64,000 nt of DNA from Streptomyces stelliscabiei (GCF_014873495.1 NZ_JADBGF010000001.1:3100001-3164000), one strand, 5' to 3'. Numbered from the stretch's first letter, positions 19,428-27,847 are shown. Numbers and translations: made by a program. Notes: generated by a model not told the origin, from the sequence alone.

Positions 19428-19797
19428 CGCACACCCCCTGACTCCCGCAGCGAAAGCACACCCTCGCTCGGGGCATGCCCCCGCTCCGCCGTAGAAGAAG
19501 CGAAGCACCAGGGGCATGGACACCGACGAAGACCGCTACAGCCTACTGATCTGCATCCCGCAGGAGAAAGTGATCACATCGGACTGGGACCAGCTCCCAG
19601 GATCTAGTCCGAAAGCTGGCCACGGCTGCAGAAAATGTCGCCCCGCTCCGTCCATGTTGCGTCGCAGCGCCAACAGACGGCGGGTGTCTGTCCTGAGAAC
19701 AGGTCCGGCGGACGAAGCAGCTCAATACCCGCCCGGAATAGTCACGTGCCCGATTTCCATTGCTTCTCCTGTAGAGATCTCGCAGAGGGGGACGCCG
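19428..19797. promoter_or_regulatory. Divergent intergenic region (kinase operon / nuclease gene)
   Basis: 370 bp between two divergent starts. It must hold the promoters of both the defence operon and the nuclease gene. I see no convincing -35/-10 pair, operator or gene here. The region is slightly less GC-rich than its flanks around 19,540-19,650. Confidence 0.45.
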
Positions 19798-20742
19798 GTG
19801 ACCGACCTGAAGCTGTTCCGGCTGGATGCCGACGGCCAGGACGTCGAGCTGCGTGGCTCCACGGTGACGCTGGAGGTGGAGCTGCAGCGGCGGGTCGAGG
19901 CAGGCATGGAGGCCATGCTCGGCATCCGCTTCCTGGCGTCGGAGTACCCGACGGGGCCTTGGCACCGGGGCCGGATCGACTCGCTCGGCTTGGACGAGAA
20001 CGGCACACCTGCGCTGATCGAGTACAAGAAAGGCGCCGACAGCGGTGTCCTGTCGCAGGCGGTCTCCTACCTGTCGTGGTTGGATTCCGCGCGTCACGAA
20101 TTCGAGGCACTGGTCAAGGAGAAGCTAGGCTCCGAGGCCGCCGAGTCGATCGACTGGCGGAACCCTCGGATGGTCTGTATCGCCGCTGGCTTCTCGCACC
20201 ACGACCGAGTCGCGGTGCACCGTCTGCGCGAGCGGGTCGACCTGGTGCGCTACCGCGTCTTCGAGGGTGGGCTGCTGAGCCTGCTGCTGATCGAGTCCAC
20301 TCCCGGATCCACGAGACCGGTCTCGGATCGTCGCCAGAGCCGCGAGCGGGAGGTCACGGCTGGTGCCGCCGGCGGAGGCGGGAGGACATCCGCTCAGGCA
20401 ACTGCCACCGCGGGTGCGGTTCCTGGCTGCCTGCAGGACCTGTACGCCGAGCTGGACGAGGCCCTCACCGCCTGGGGCGAGGTCGAGGTGGCTCAGCTTC
20501 GGCACTACATCGCCTACCGCCGGATGGTGAACGTCGCCTCCGTCATCTTCCGTCCGAAGCACGAGGCGATCCTGGTCTACCTCAAGGTCGACCCGGACAC
20601 GGTCAAGCTCGAGGAGGGCTTCTCGCGTGACATGCGCGGTATCGGCCACCTCGGGACCGGCGACCTGGAGGTCCGTATCGCTTCGGCAGCCGACCTGGAG
20701 AAGGCGGGACCGCTGATCCAGCGGGCGTTCGAGGCAGCCTGA
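19798..20742 (+). CDS. Predicted PD-(D/E)XK nuclease with C-terminal DUF5655
   Basis: 314 aa. Start is GTG 19798 with AGAGGGGG upstream; the frame stays open 280 bp further but without a better ribosome site. An N-terminal domain carries RIDSLGLDENGTPALIEYKKG-type spacing (D61, E75, K77), the catalytic triad pattern of PD-(D/E)XK nucleases. A Ser/Gly/Ala linker near 190 leads to a C-terminal DUF5655 domain (residues about 205-310, with VASVIFRPKHEAILVYLKVD), a module found with nucleases. Neighbours are the defence operon (divergent) and a minus-strand gene ending 48 bp beyond. A restriction-type or damage-related nuclease is likely; the substrate is unknown. Confidence 0.7.
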   Translation: MTDLKLFRLDADGQDVELRGSTVTLEVELQRRVEAGMEAMLGIRFLASEYPTGPWHRGRIDSLGLDENGTPALIEYKKGADSGVLSQAVSYLSWLDSARHEFEALVKEKLGSEAAESIDWRNPRMVCIAAGFSHHDRVAVHRLRERVDLVRYRVFEGGLLSLLLIESTPGSTRPVSDRRQSREREVTAGAAGGGGRTSAQATATAGAVPGCLQDLYAELDEALTAWGEVEVAQLRHYIAYRRMVNVASVIFRPKHEAILVYLKVDPDTVKLEEGFSRDMRGIGHLGTGDLEVRIASAADLEKAGPLIQRAFEAA

Positions 20743-20790
20743 CCTTCGAGGTGGGAACCGTGATGGCCGCTGCGGCGGGACGTTGCTATT

Positions 20791-21945
20791 TCACACCTCA
20801 AGGAGCTCTTCCTCAAGCTGCGCCCAACTCGGCCAGGTGCCACCGGTCTCGCGGACGACGGTGAGGAGTCGGCCCTCCAAGTGGACATCCGCCCGTTTCC
20901 CCGCCAACTCGATGCCCTCGGGACGTCGGCGGGCACGGCGCTGCCCTGATGGGTACTCGGCCAGGATGCCGATCAGGACGTCGTGACGGGCGGTGCCCAG
21001 TTCGTCGGCTGGTGCCCAGGAACCTCGTACAGGTACGCCTGCGAAACTTCCGACAGTCGGGCCGGCCGTCCGGTAGAGCGTATCGAGGACGCCCTCCACT
21101 CTCTCGTCCGTGCGGTCCCTGATGGCTACCACGTTGGTACGCGTCCTTCCGCGCCGTGGGACCGAGAGTCGCCCGTCCATACCATCATCCAGCTCGGATC
21201 TCCGCACCCGACGCGGCGGCTCAATCCACCAATCTGGCTCGTACTCCTCCTGGATCGCTCCGAGTTGCAGGCCGTCACCGCCCCACCAACCGGCTTTGGG
21301 GATGAAGATGTCAACTCCCACGCCGGTCGCGCCGATCCATACCCAGCTCATGAAGTATGGGTGATCCTTCAAGTCGGCCGACCAGGCGGCGAGTTGAAGG
21401 AGCCGCTCCTTTTGGTTCGAATCTGGGCTCTTTGGGAACAGCGTTTTCGCCTCGCGATGACGTCCACGCGCCTCTCCGGCGACGGGCCCGTTCGGCAGGT
21501 GGAACAGAAGGTCCGGCCTGACGCCGAATGTCCCGTACTTGGTCTGCAACGGGCCGGGCGGGAGGACATCGAAGCTATGGAGAGTGTCACGCCCAGGCTT
21601 CCAGGAGAACAACTTCTCACTCCCGGCTGTCATCACCCCGAGCCCAGCGCACTCGCTGATGAACCGTCGGACGTGCAGCGATGTAGCCAGCAGAGACGAG
21701 TAGTCGACCTGAAGAGCCAGACCGCTTGGGGCGGCGAGATAGCTGGTCAGCAACCGGGCCTCGTGCACACGGATGCGGTAGTCGACGACTCGCCGGAAGT
21801 CGCAGGCCAACGCGTTGATGTGAACCAGACGAGCGAGATGGACAGGTAGGGCCATCCCCCCAAGCTTCCTCGCGTGAACGCTGGGATCACCGCCCGCCCC
21901 CGGAACGATCTCGAACTGCCAGACCCTGGCGCGCACGGTGTTCAT
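20791..21945 (-). CDS. Hypothetical protein with possible nuclease motif
   Basis: 384 aa; I do not recognise the family. No Shine-Dalgarno precedes ATG 21945; TAAGCT lies 6 nt upstream, so the message may be leaderless. The N-terminal 120 residues look like a helical DNA-binding or winged-helix region (FISECAGLGVM...). The middle has RPDLLFHLPNGPVAGEARGR, where D and E spaced by about 13 residues could be a PD-(D/E)XK core, followed by a helical KERLLQLAAW segment. The C-terminus ends in an acidic patch. It converges on the DUF5655 gene with only 48 bp between the two stops and sits between two defence cassettes, which makes a defence role plausible but unproven. Confidence 0.6.
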   Translation of the reverse strand: MNTVRARVWQFEIVPGAGGDPSVHARKLGGMALPVHLARLVHINALACDFRRVVDYRIRVHEARLLTSYLAAPSGLALQVDYSSLLATSLHVRRFISECAGLGVMTAGSEKLFSWKPGRDTLHSFDVLPPGPLQTKYGTFGVRPDLLFHLPNGPVAGEARGRHREAKTLFPKSPDSNQKERLLQLAAWSADLKDHPYFMSWVWIGATGVGVDIFIPKAGWWGGDGLQLGAIQEEYEPDWWIEPPRRVRRSELDDGMDGRLSVPRRGRTRTNVVAIRDRTDERVEGVLDTLYRTAGPTVGSFAGVPVRGSWAPADELGTARHDVLIGILAEYPSGQRRARRRPEGIELAGKRADVHLEGRLLTVVRETGGTWPSWAQLEEELLEV

Positions 21946-22115
21946 GTCGGCAGCTTACGGAGCCGCACCGACAACCGCCCAACACGGCGACGCGTCCCAG
22001 TGCGCCGGGTTCCTGGCAGTCCTTCACCGAGCGTCGACGGCTGGTGACGCGGGATGGGTGTCCGTGTGAGGTCTTGGATAGTTGGTGCTGAGTGGCGGCG
22101 CCAGGCAGATAGCCT

Positions 22116-22142
22116 GCTGACCTGAGGATTCTTTAGGTCAGC
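22116..22142 (-). terminator. Hairpin downstream of the ubiquitin-like operon
   Basis: Perfect 8-bp inverted repeat GCTGACCT / AGGTCAGC with an 11-nt AT-richer loop. It lies about 100 bp after the E1-like stop and about 170 bp before the next minus-strand start. No U-tract, as is common in Streptomyces. The rest of 21,946-22,241 shows no gene. Confidence 0.4.
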
Positions 22143-22241
22143 CCTTGCGGAACGCGTAAGGGACGGCGCTCCGGCAGTGGCCGTTTTAACTGTTCCGCAC
22201 CACCCTGCGCTCCGCTCCCTGCCGCCACCTCCAGCCGGGCG

Positions 22242-23723
22242 TCACCGGCGGGTGCGTCGGGCTTCTCGGATGAGGTTGATGAGAGCAGCGTCCTTCTGGC
22301 ACCCGCACCCGGGGGTGGGGAGCCGGTGGTCGATCATCTGGTCGGGCCGGGGGCCGAAGCGGGTGTCGTACTCGATGCGTCGTGGAGGTCCGCTGACCAG
22401 GCCCGTGCTGCGTGCGATCCAGGCGCCGACGACCAGGCAGGCGGCCTGCTGGGCCACGAACGCGGCCGAAGGACGGAACCCGTCGTCCGTTCTACCGGCC
22501 AGCTCAGCCGAGTTGATCAGTCCGCACACCGGCCGTCCGAGGAACTTCCCGACGAGCTCCCGCTGTTGATTGTCCAGGCGTTCCAGGTCCCGTTCGGTCA
22601 GCGGCTCCTGCCCGCGGGCGATTCGGGATAGCGGGAGCCCGGTCAGTTCATGCAGTCGTTGCTCCGCGCTCTTCCCGGTGTGGTTGGCCTTGAAGTAGCA
22701 GCGCAGGCAGGGGCCGGTGGGCAGTGCCTCGTGCAGGGCGACAGTGGTGCCGACCGGGCCGCCGGTGCTGCCGTCCAGGGTGAGATCGACCTGCAGCCGC
22801 TGCAGGTCGTGCCGGGCCTCGACGCTGTCCAGTCCGCCGAGGACGATTCGGGGCCACGGCAGGGTGCCCGCATCGACGGCCTCGATGGAAGCCTGGATCG
22901 TCCCGTGGAACGGGGTCACCTCGATCCGCCGTAGGCGTGCGTCGATCAACCGCACCTTCGGCAGGCCCGCAGCCGCGTCGGCCAGGGTACCGATGCTGTA
23001 CGAGGTGACGTTCGGTTTCTCGAAGACCTCCCTGTCCACCACCGTCAACTCGCCGGAGACCTGCAGCAGGTCAAGGACCAGGGCGATGCCGGTGCCGATC
23101 GCACCGCCCCCGCCCAGCAGCACCCGATCCAGCGCGGGCAGCGGGGCGACGACGATCCCGGGTTGCTCACCGGGGAGGACGGGGCAGAAGTCCACCACCG
23201 GGGTCACCTGGAACTTCCGCTCCGGCAGCCCGGCAACGACCTTGAACGCCTCGCCGGCCAGCATCGCCGCAGTGAGGACCACGCCCAGCCCGGTGCCGGG
23301 CGCGTTGAGCCGAGGGAAAGGATGACCGGTGTGCCGCAGACGGACCCCGTGCCCGTCCGGCGCACCGGCCACCGCAGTACCCAGCGGTGGTGCGGTTCCC
23401 ACATGCAGATGCAGCGGCGCCCTGCTCTGGGCCTCGCCGATGCGAAGCGGCCGGTCCGGATCGATCCCGGCCGCCGTTTCCACCAGCCTGCGGATGAGTT
23501 CGTCGTCGAGCCGTCCCGGTCCGCGGCCGGGGTCCAGACTCAGCCGGACCGGCCACCGGCGCAGGTCCGCCACCAGTACTTCTAGAGTCTCGGCGGCCGC
23601 GGGCAGGTGCGCGTCCCCGGTCAGGTGGATGAGGATGCCCTCCATCCGCTCCCGCAGGGTGGTGTCTTCCACGCCGGCGGCCAGGCCGCCCAGGCGTACG
23701 CTGCGGCTGTAGTCAGTACTCAC
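22242..23723 (-). CDS. E1-like (ThiF-family) enzyme of a ubiquitin-like conjugation operon
   Basis: 493 aa. GTG 23723 lies 7 nt after GGAGGG and overlaps the JAB gene by 11 bp. The first 200 residues are a divergent domain without an ATP motif. The second half is a ThiF/E1 Rossmann domain: LLGGGGAIGTGIAL (about 202-215), VVDREVFEKPNVTSY (about 228), and the downstream GGLDSVEARHDLQR. Cysteine pairs CLRC and CGC near the C-terminus suggest a bound zinc, as in canonical E1 proteins. It probably adenylates the C-terminus of the Ubl encoded three genes upstream and passes it to the E2. Last gene of a four-gene operon. Confidence 0.8.
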   Translation of the reverse strand: MSTDYSRSVRLGGLAAGVEDTTLRERMEGILIHLTGDAHLPAAAETLEVLVADLRRWPVRLSLDPGRGPGRLDDELIRRLVETAAGIDPDRPLRIGEAQSRAPLHLHVGTAPPLGTAVAGAPDGHGVRLRHTGHPFPRLNAPGTGLGVVLTAAMLAGEAFKVVAGLPERKFQVTPVVDFCPVLPGEQPGIVVAPLPALDRVLLGGGGAIGTGIALVLDLLQVSGELTVVDREVFEKPNVTSYSIGTLADAAAGLPKVRLIDARLRRIEVTPFHGTIQASIEAVDAGTLPWPRIVLGGLDSVEARHDLQRLQVDLTLDGSTGGPVGTTVALHEALPTGPCLRCYFKANHTGKSAEQRLHELTGLPLSRIARGQEPLTERDLERLDNQQRELVGKFLGRPVCGLINSAELAGRTDDGFRPSAAFVAQQAACLVVGAWIARSTGLVSGPPRRIEYDTRFGPRPDQMIDHRLPTPGCGCQKDAALINLIREARRTRR

Positions 23724-24213
23724 GGACACCCTCCTCGTCGAACACCACCGTGCGCACCAGGGACAGCGCCGGGTCGACAACCGGAGCGGTGCAGGGCACC
23801 CAGTCCTGCTCGAAACGCCACCACCCCCACGACGCCGGGTCGGCGGGCGGCGCCGCGTAGGTCGGGACGACAGCGCTGACGAACCCCGGCACCCGCAACG
23901 AGTACGCGCGGTCGGTCCGCGACAGGAAAGCCTCCTCGGGGTGCGAGTGGATCATCGCCCGCACCCGGTAGGACCGTTCCTCGGCGAAGGTGAACAGCCG
24001 GTCGTACGCGACCGCGCTCACCGTGAACAGCCCCGGACCCCGCACGATCCCCGTCGTCCCGGCCACCGCCACGACCAGCACCTGCATGTCCGACCGCCCG
24101 GTCAGCAGCAGCGCGCCGGTTTCCTGGTCGGCCAGCCCGTGGCACCGAATCTCCTGGAGCACCGGGTCGACCGCGCCGGCCGGCAGCACCAGCTTTCTCG
24201 TGTCGGCGGTCAT
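23713..24213 (-). CDS. JAB/MPN-family metallopeptidase (deubiquitinase-like)
   Basis: 166 aa. The JAMM zinc motif is complete: E31 (QETGALLL), then HSHP (H89, H91) and S98/D101 (LSRTD). The family cleaves isopeptide or peptide bonds after ubiquitin-like modifiers; here it likely matures the Ubl or removes it from targets. ATG 24213 overlaps the E2 stop (ATGA) and its own end overlaps the E1 start. The Ubl ends in NG with no tail after it, so precursor processing may be unnecessary, and deconjugation is the more likely job (inference). Confidence 0.85.
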   Translation of the reverse strand: MTADTRKLVLPAGAVDPVLQEIRCHGLADQETGALLLTGRSDMQVLVVAVAGTTGIVRGPGLFTVSAVAYDRLFTFAEERSYRVRAMIHSHPEEAFLSRTDRAYSLRVPGFVSAVVPTYAAPPADPASWGWWRFEQDWVPCTAPVVDPALSLVRTVVFDEEGVREY

Positions 24214-24653
24214 CCGGCACGCCTCCCGTCAACGCGATCGATGTCGTCCTGCACGTTCTCCACCACGTAAAGGAAGGGATTGCCGGTGCTCCGCCAGGAG
24301 TGCGGCCCGCTGCTCCACTCGGCGTGGAGCCTCTGGCCTTCGGCGGTGAACGGCTTACACACGTCGTTCGAGCCGTAGCGGTAGCCATCCGCTCCCGGCC
24401 AGGCACTGGGCGCTCCGACTCCGGAGACGCCGATCGACTCGACGAAGACAAGGGAGGGCGGCCGGTCCGGGTAGACCGTCCACTCGATCCGGGCGATGAA
24501 CGCTGCGCGCTCACCGTTGTTCGGTTGCACCTCGGCCCAGTACAAGCCGTCGGGGTCCTGGTCGCGGTGGTGGAGGCGGCCGGCGGTCGAGGAGAGGAAC
24601 TCCTCGACCGCCGGGACGTCGCCCGCCAGCCGCAGACGGCTCTCGAGATCCAC
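24210..24653 (-). CDS. E2-like ubiquitin-conjugating protein
   Basis: 147 aa, about the size of a minimal UBC fold. YPDRPPSLVFVE resembles the conserved E2 strand with a Pro-rich turn. SNDVCKPFTAEGQRLH places a candidate catalytic cysteine at C99, and GNPFLYVVENVQDDID resembles the C-terminal E2 helix of bacterial families. It sits 16 bp after the Ubl stop and overlaps JAB by 4 bp. No separate E3 is present, as usual in bacterial Ub-like operons. Confidence 0.75.
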   Translation of the reverse strand: MDLESRLRLAGDVPAVEEFLSSTAGRLHHRDQDPDGLYWAEVQPNNGERAAFIARIEWTVYPDRPPSLVFVESIGVSGVGAPSAWPGADGYRYGSNDVCKPFTAEGQRLHAEWSSGPHSWRSTGNPFLYVVENVQDDIDRVDGRRAG

Positions 24654-24669
24654 GACTGACTCCCCGGCT

Positions 24670-24933
24670 CTAGCCGTTGGTGGTCTCGGTGCGCAGCTTC
24701 AGGTGCAGGGCCTTGGCGTGCCCGGCCAGCTCGCCCACCGTTGCCTCGGGCGGGACCTCGTGCCCGTTGTGGAACAGGTAGTAGCGGGTGGTGCCGTCGC
24801 TGGTGAAGCCGAAGGCGGTGAGGCTGTCGGACAGAACGCTCGTGGCGGTTACCTGCGGGTCGTAGTGGTGCTGGTACGGGTGCTCGGCGAGGGCGGAGGT
24901 CACCGTGATCTTGATCTCGTGGGGCTGGGGCAT
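24670..24933 (-). CDS. Ubiquitin-like modifier protein
   Basis: 87 aa, one beta-grasp-sized domain. It starts with an ITVTSALAE strand, has a central YYLFHNGHEV hairpin, and ends in LHLKLRTETTNG. A terminal NG replaces the usual GG. ATG 24933 has AGGAG upstream. As first gene before E2, JAB and E1 it is the natural modifier. Sequence similarity to ubiquitin itself is too weak to see by eye; the call rests on size, predicted strands and context. Confidence 0.7.
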   Translation of the reverse strand: MPQPHEIKITVTSALAEHPYQHHYDPQVTATSVLSDSLTAFGFTSDGTTRYYLFHNGHEVPPEATVGELAGHAKALHLKLRTETTNG

Positions 24934-25070
24934 ACCGATCTCCTAAGGCGTTCGGGGGTGGTACAGGGACACCCTGCTGATTCAGCAAAGCGTCAGTGAG
25001 TCCAGTGTGATCACCTCGTACCGATGCAGTCAAGCTTCATCGCCGTATCGCTGCGCGCTACGCTGCCCGC
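24934..25070. promoter_or_regulatory. Divergent promoter region (Ubl operon / XRE regulator)
   Basis: 137 bp. Going right, TTCATC and TACGCT are 17 bp apart and TACGCT is 6 nt before the regulator ATG, which has no Shine-Dalgarno. This suggests a leaderless transcript, common for Streptomyces regulators. The leftward Ubl gene has AGGAG. An XRE operator probably lies here but no clear palindrome stands out. Confidence 0.35.
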
Positions 25071-25604
25071 ATGAGCCCCGACCGGAGCCAGCTCCCCCTC
25101 CCGGATCCCGAAATGACCGGACCGGACGCTGTCGAGCAGTTCGACATCGCCGAACTCGGACGCCTGCTGAAGGAACACCGCGGCCCTCTTTCTCTCCGGC
25201 AGGCCGCCGCCGAAGCGGGCGTCAGCTTCAGCACGCTCACCCGGGTCGAAGCCGGCGCTCAGCCCGACCTCGCCACCTTCACTCGCCTCTGCGCCTGGCT
25301 CGGCGTCTCCCCGAGCCGCTTCTTCACCCCGACCGCCACCCGCCAGGTGTCGCCCCTCGACCAGGCCATCACCCACCTCCACGCAGACCCTCGGCTCACC
25401 GACGACGCGGCGAACAAGATCAGCTCTGTTCTGCGCGACCTCTACGACGCCCTCGCGAAGGAGGCGGTCCCCGCCGTACCCGCCCTCGCCTGCCACCTCC
25501 GGGCTGCCCCGGTGCTGCGTCCTGGCGTCCCCCAGCGGCTCGCCGACCTACTCACCGACATGAACACCGAGCTCGAACGACTCGTCGAAGCAGGCGAACT
25601 GTGA
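25071..25604 (+). CDS. XRE-family transcriptional regulator
   Basis: 177 aa. A helix-turn-helix spans residues about 25-80: LGRLLKEHRGPLSLRQAAAE, AGVSFSTLTRVEAG, then LCAWLGVSPSRFF. The C-terminal 80 residues are helical and may dimerise. Its stop overlaps the start of the metallopeptidase (GTGA). XRE plus ImmA is a classic pair in which the protease cleaves the repressor after a DNA-damage or infection signal. Its position divergent from the ubiquitin-like operon suggests it controls that operon (inference). Confidence 0.88.
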   Translation: MSPDRSQLPLPDPEMTGPDAVEQFDIAELGRLLKEHRGPLSLRQAAAEAGVSFSTLTRVEAGAQPDLATFTRLCAWLGVSPSRFFTPTATRQVSPLDQAITHLHADPRLTDDAANKISSVLRDLYDALAKEAVPAVPALACHLRAAPVLRPGVPQRLADLLTDMNTELERLVEAGEL

Positions 25605-26152
25605 CCCTCCCCCGAGGCTTCAAGGCCAACGCCGAACGAGAAGCCCTCCGACTGCGCCGCGAACTCGACCTCAGCGACACCGATGCCCTGAACGTCGACG
25701 ACCTCGCCGCCCACCTCAAGGTCAAGATCGTCAGCGCCGAGAAGCTCGTCAGCCGCACCCGCCTCGAAGAACTCGAACGAGTCCAGGCGTACGCTTTCTC
25801 CGCCGCGACCTTTCAGGTCTCCGGCAGGAACATCGTCGTCACTAACCCGCTCCGAACCCCGGGCCGCAGGGCCAGCGACGTGGCCCACGAGCTCTCCCAC
25901 CTCGTCCTGAAGCATGACCTCACCGAGATCCGCGAAGTCAATGGCATGCCCTTCAGGACCTGCCGCCCCGACGAGGAAGAACAAGCCACTGCCTTTGGCG
26001 GAACACTCATGCTTCCCCGCCCCCTACTGCTCGGCGCAGTCCGCCGTCAGTGGGGGCCGGCGCAGATCGCCGAGCACTACGGAGTAACCGAGGAAATGGC
26101 CCGGTACCGGTACAACACCACTGGGGTGGCCAAACAGGTCCGAGGCCGCTGA
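25601..26152 (+). CDS. ImmA/IrrE-family metallopeptidase
   Basis: 183 aa. GTG 25601 overlaps the XRE stop. The zinc motif HELSH (H96, E97, H100) within VAHELSHLVLKH, followed by EEQATAFGGTLMLPR, is diagnostic of COG2856/ImmA proteins. It should cleave its partner XRE repressor. The C-terminal segment (GPAQIAEHYGVTEEMARYRYN) is the usual helix pair. Translational coupling keeps the two partners in step. Confidence 0.92.
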   Translation: MTLPRGFKANAEREALRLRRELDLSDTDALNVDDLAAHLKVKIVSAEKLVSRTRLEELERVQAYAFSAATFQVSGRNIVVTNPLRTPGRRASDVAHELSHLVLKHDLTEIREVNGMPFRTCRPDEEEQATAFGGTLMLPRPLLLGAVRRQWGPAQIAEHYGVTEEMARYRYNTTGVAKQVRGR

Positions 26153-26707
26153 CGGCGCCGGAGACAGGCGATGTCGGTCTGCCTCTTACCGCCGGGACGT
26201 GGAGCGGGAGCGGGCAAGTACTTCGGTTGGCGGGCTCTGTGGCGTATGCCGGGCTGCCGCCAGCGATGAACAACGCGCGTACGAGCGGTGTGACGGTACG
26301 TCAACGCTCAGCGGGCGCCAGGCGGTCCCATCGGGCAGCTGCTCAAGGAGGATCGTTCTGCTGACGTGCGACAGCAGAACGATCAGCAACGTCCGACCTA
26401 CTCCCGTGGGAGCGATGCTCATGCGTTCACCGTTGCCCGCGGGGCCAGCCCCGGCACCGTGGAGGCAGCGGTGCGGGCGGTGCGCTGAGTGTCAGAGCGG
26501 ATGCTCAAGCGACGGGAAGGACTCCTTGCTGACCTGCAGCGATCTGCTGAGCGCTTCCAGATCGGGGCCAAGCGTTTCAGATCAGGTCCACGAACCCTCG
26601 CTCACCTGCGGCGATGGGGTTCTCTCAAAGCCCCGGTGACGCGTGTTTCACGTGCCACCAGCCGCTCGCTCTGTATCTGCGGGCCAGCCGTTCTCCGTTC
26701 CTATTCT
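26153..26707. other. 555-bp intergenic region with one strong hairpin
   Basis: Between the ImmA gene and the convergent methylase. Apart from the hairpin at 26,351-26,384 I see nothing supportable: short frames exist but lack ribosome sites and family features. It separates two gene blocks and may be an old junction. Confidence 0.5.
26351..26384. terminator. 13-bp perfect inverted repeat, terminator-like
   Basis: GATCGTTCTGCTG / CAGCAGAACGATC with 8-nt loop. About 200 bp downstream of the ImmA stop and 320 bp downstream of the convergent methylase stop, so it could act bidirectionally. An operator role cannot be excluded. Confidence 0.5.
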
Positions 26708-27466
26708 TTATTCCTCTGGCCCCGCCAAGACGAAGTCCTCACGAGTGAGGTGCTGTTGCATTGCCTGCAACAGTCGCTCATTGGCGACGTCGGCGTAGTG
26801 CGAGGAGAGCTCGACCCCCACGAACTGCCGGCCCTCGCGGAGGGCGGCAACGCCCGTTGAGCCGCTGCCGGTGAAGGGATCGAGGACGGTGCCGCCTTCG
26901 GGGCAGATCTGCACGAGCTGCTGCATGATCTCGACCGGCTTCTGGGTGATGTGGACACGGTCCTTGCGGGGTTGGGAGGCGATGAAGTGGCCAGGCAGGT
27001 AGAGGTCCCGGTCCTTTTCGAGGCTGCCCTTGACGCCCCAGACGATGAACTCGGCCGACTGCTTGAACCCGCCCTTGCGGGGCCGGCTGGCGGGCTTGAT
27101 CCAGGGGATCGTTCCGCTCCAGGTCCAGCCCGCCATCTGCAGGGCGTCGGACGTGGTGGGCTCCTGGCGCCAGTCGGAGAAGACCATGGCGACGGAGTGC
27201 TCGGTGGCGGCCCGGTACGCCTCGGTGAGCAGTGCGGTCAGCCAGCTTCGATAGCTCCGCTGGTCCCGGTTCTCGCCGGGGAAGTTCTGCAGGTCGTGCG
27301 CCGATCCGGCCGTGACGTACTTGGCGCGGGCGGTGCGGCCGGTGCGGTCCGAGCTGGTGCGTCCGCCGGAGTTGTACGGGGGGTCGGTGATGACGGCGTT
27401 GACGCTCTCGTCCGGGAGGGTCTTCAGCACGGTGAGGGCGTCGCCTCGGTGCAGCGTGTAGCTCAT
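26708..27466 (-). CDS. Site-specific DNA methyltransferase (beta class, DPPY)
   Basis: 252 aa. DPPYNSGG (28-35) is the catalytic motif IV and comes before the SAM motif DPFTGSGSTGVAAL (about residue 195). That order defines class beta N6-adenine/N4-cytosine methylases. A central KPASRPRKGG region is the likely target-recognition part. ATG 27466 has GAGG at 8-nt spacing. No restriction endonuclease gene adjoins it, so it looks solitary; such orphan methylases often protect mobile elements from host restriction. It sits exactly between the defence island and the conjugation operon. Confidence 0.9.
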   Translation of the reverse strand: MSYTLHRGDALTVLKTLPDESVNAVITDPPYNSGGRTSSDRTGRTARAKYVTAGSAHDLQNFPGENRDQRSYRSWLTALLTEAYRAATEHSVAMVFSDWRQEPTTSDALQMAGWTWSGTIPWIKPASRPRKGGFKQSAEFIVWGVKGSLEKDRDLYLPGHFIASQPRKDRVHITQKPVEIMQQLVQICPEGGTVLDPFTGSGSTGVAALREGRQFVGVELSSHYADVANERLLQAMQQHLTREDFVLAGPEE

Positions 27467-27778
27467 GTGCGGGGCCTCTTTCAGGGCACGACGGGACTGG
27501 GCCCGCCCCGGACGGCGGTCAACGGCGGCCGTTCGGAGCGGGATTGCGCCGGAGGTTAGCGGCGATTTCCGGCCGCGCCCAACGAGCCGGTGCCGTGGTT
27601 CGGCCCAGGCTCGGCGGTCGTTTGGTGCGGCCGGAATCCCGGTCTACTGTCTCGCCGTGTCACCGAGGCGGAGTCCGACTCCACCCCTGCTGACCTGTGC
27701 TGATCCGTGTTTCCGCGTCCAAAAACGCGGCCCGGAGGGCACGTTGACTCTCCGTTCCCGAAGCCGTGAGGAGACCCG
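27467..27778. other. Intergenic region upstream of the transfer operon
   Basis: About 310 bp between the divergent methylase and the first leader frame. It holds the candidate promoter at 27,622-27,650. I see no gene or att-like repeat here. Confidence 0.4.
27622..27650 (+). promoter_or_regulatory. Candidate promoter of the transfer operon
   Basis: TTGGTG and TACTGT separated by 17 bp, matching the housekeeping-sigma layout (partial consensus). It is the only such pair noticed upstream of the transfer genes. Confidence 0.35.
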
Positions 27779-27847
27779 GTGCACCGCCTGAGATTACGAG
27801 CGCGGCTGGCTGCCGCGCATGACCTGAGACCGACGTCCGGGAGTTAG
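27779..27847 (+). CDS. Possible 22-aa leader peptide with TTA codon
   Basis: GTG start with GAGGAG 5 nt upstream, 22 codons, TAG stop. Basic peptide beginning MHRLRLRARL. Codons 5-7 are AGA-TTA-CGA, all rare in Streptomyces; TTA needs the bldA tRNA. The stop lies inside a small hairpin (27,839-27,855). This looks like a translational attenuator ahead of the transfer operon, but a chance frame is possible. Confidence 0.35.
   Translation: MHRLRLRARLAAAHDLRPTSGS

Noticed and set aside
19516..19797. N-terminal extension of the DUF5655 protein to 19,516
   Set aside because: Cys/Pro/Ser-rich stretch without codon bias; GTG 19798 has a good Shine-Dalgarno.
26199..26639. 146-aa frame in the 555-bp gap
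   Set aside because: No ribosome site, biased Ser/Cys/Arg composition, spans the 13-bp hairpin.
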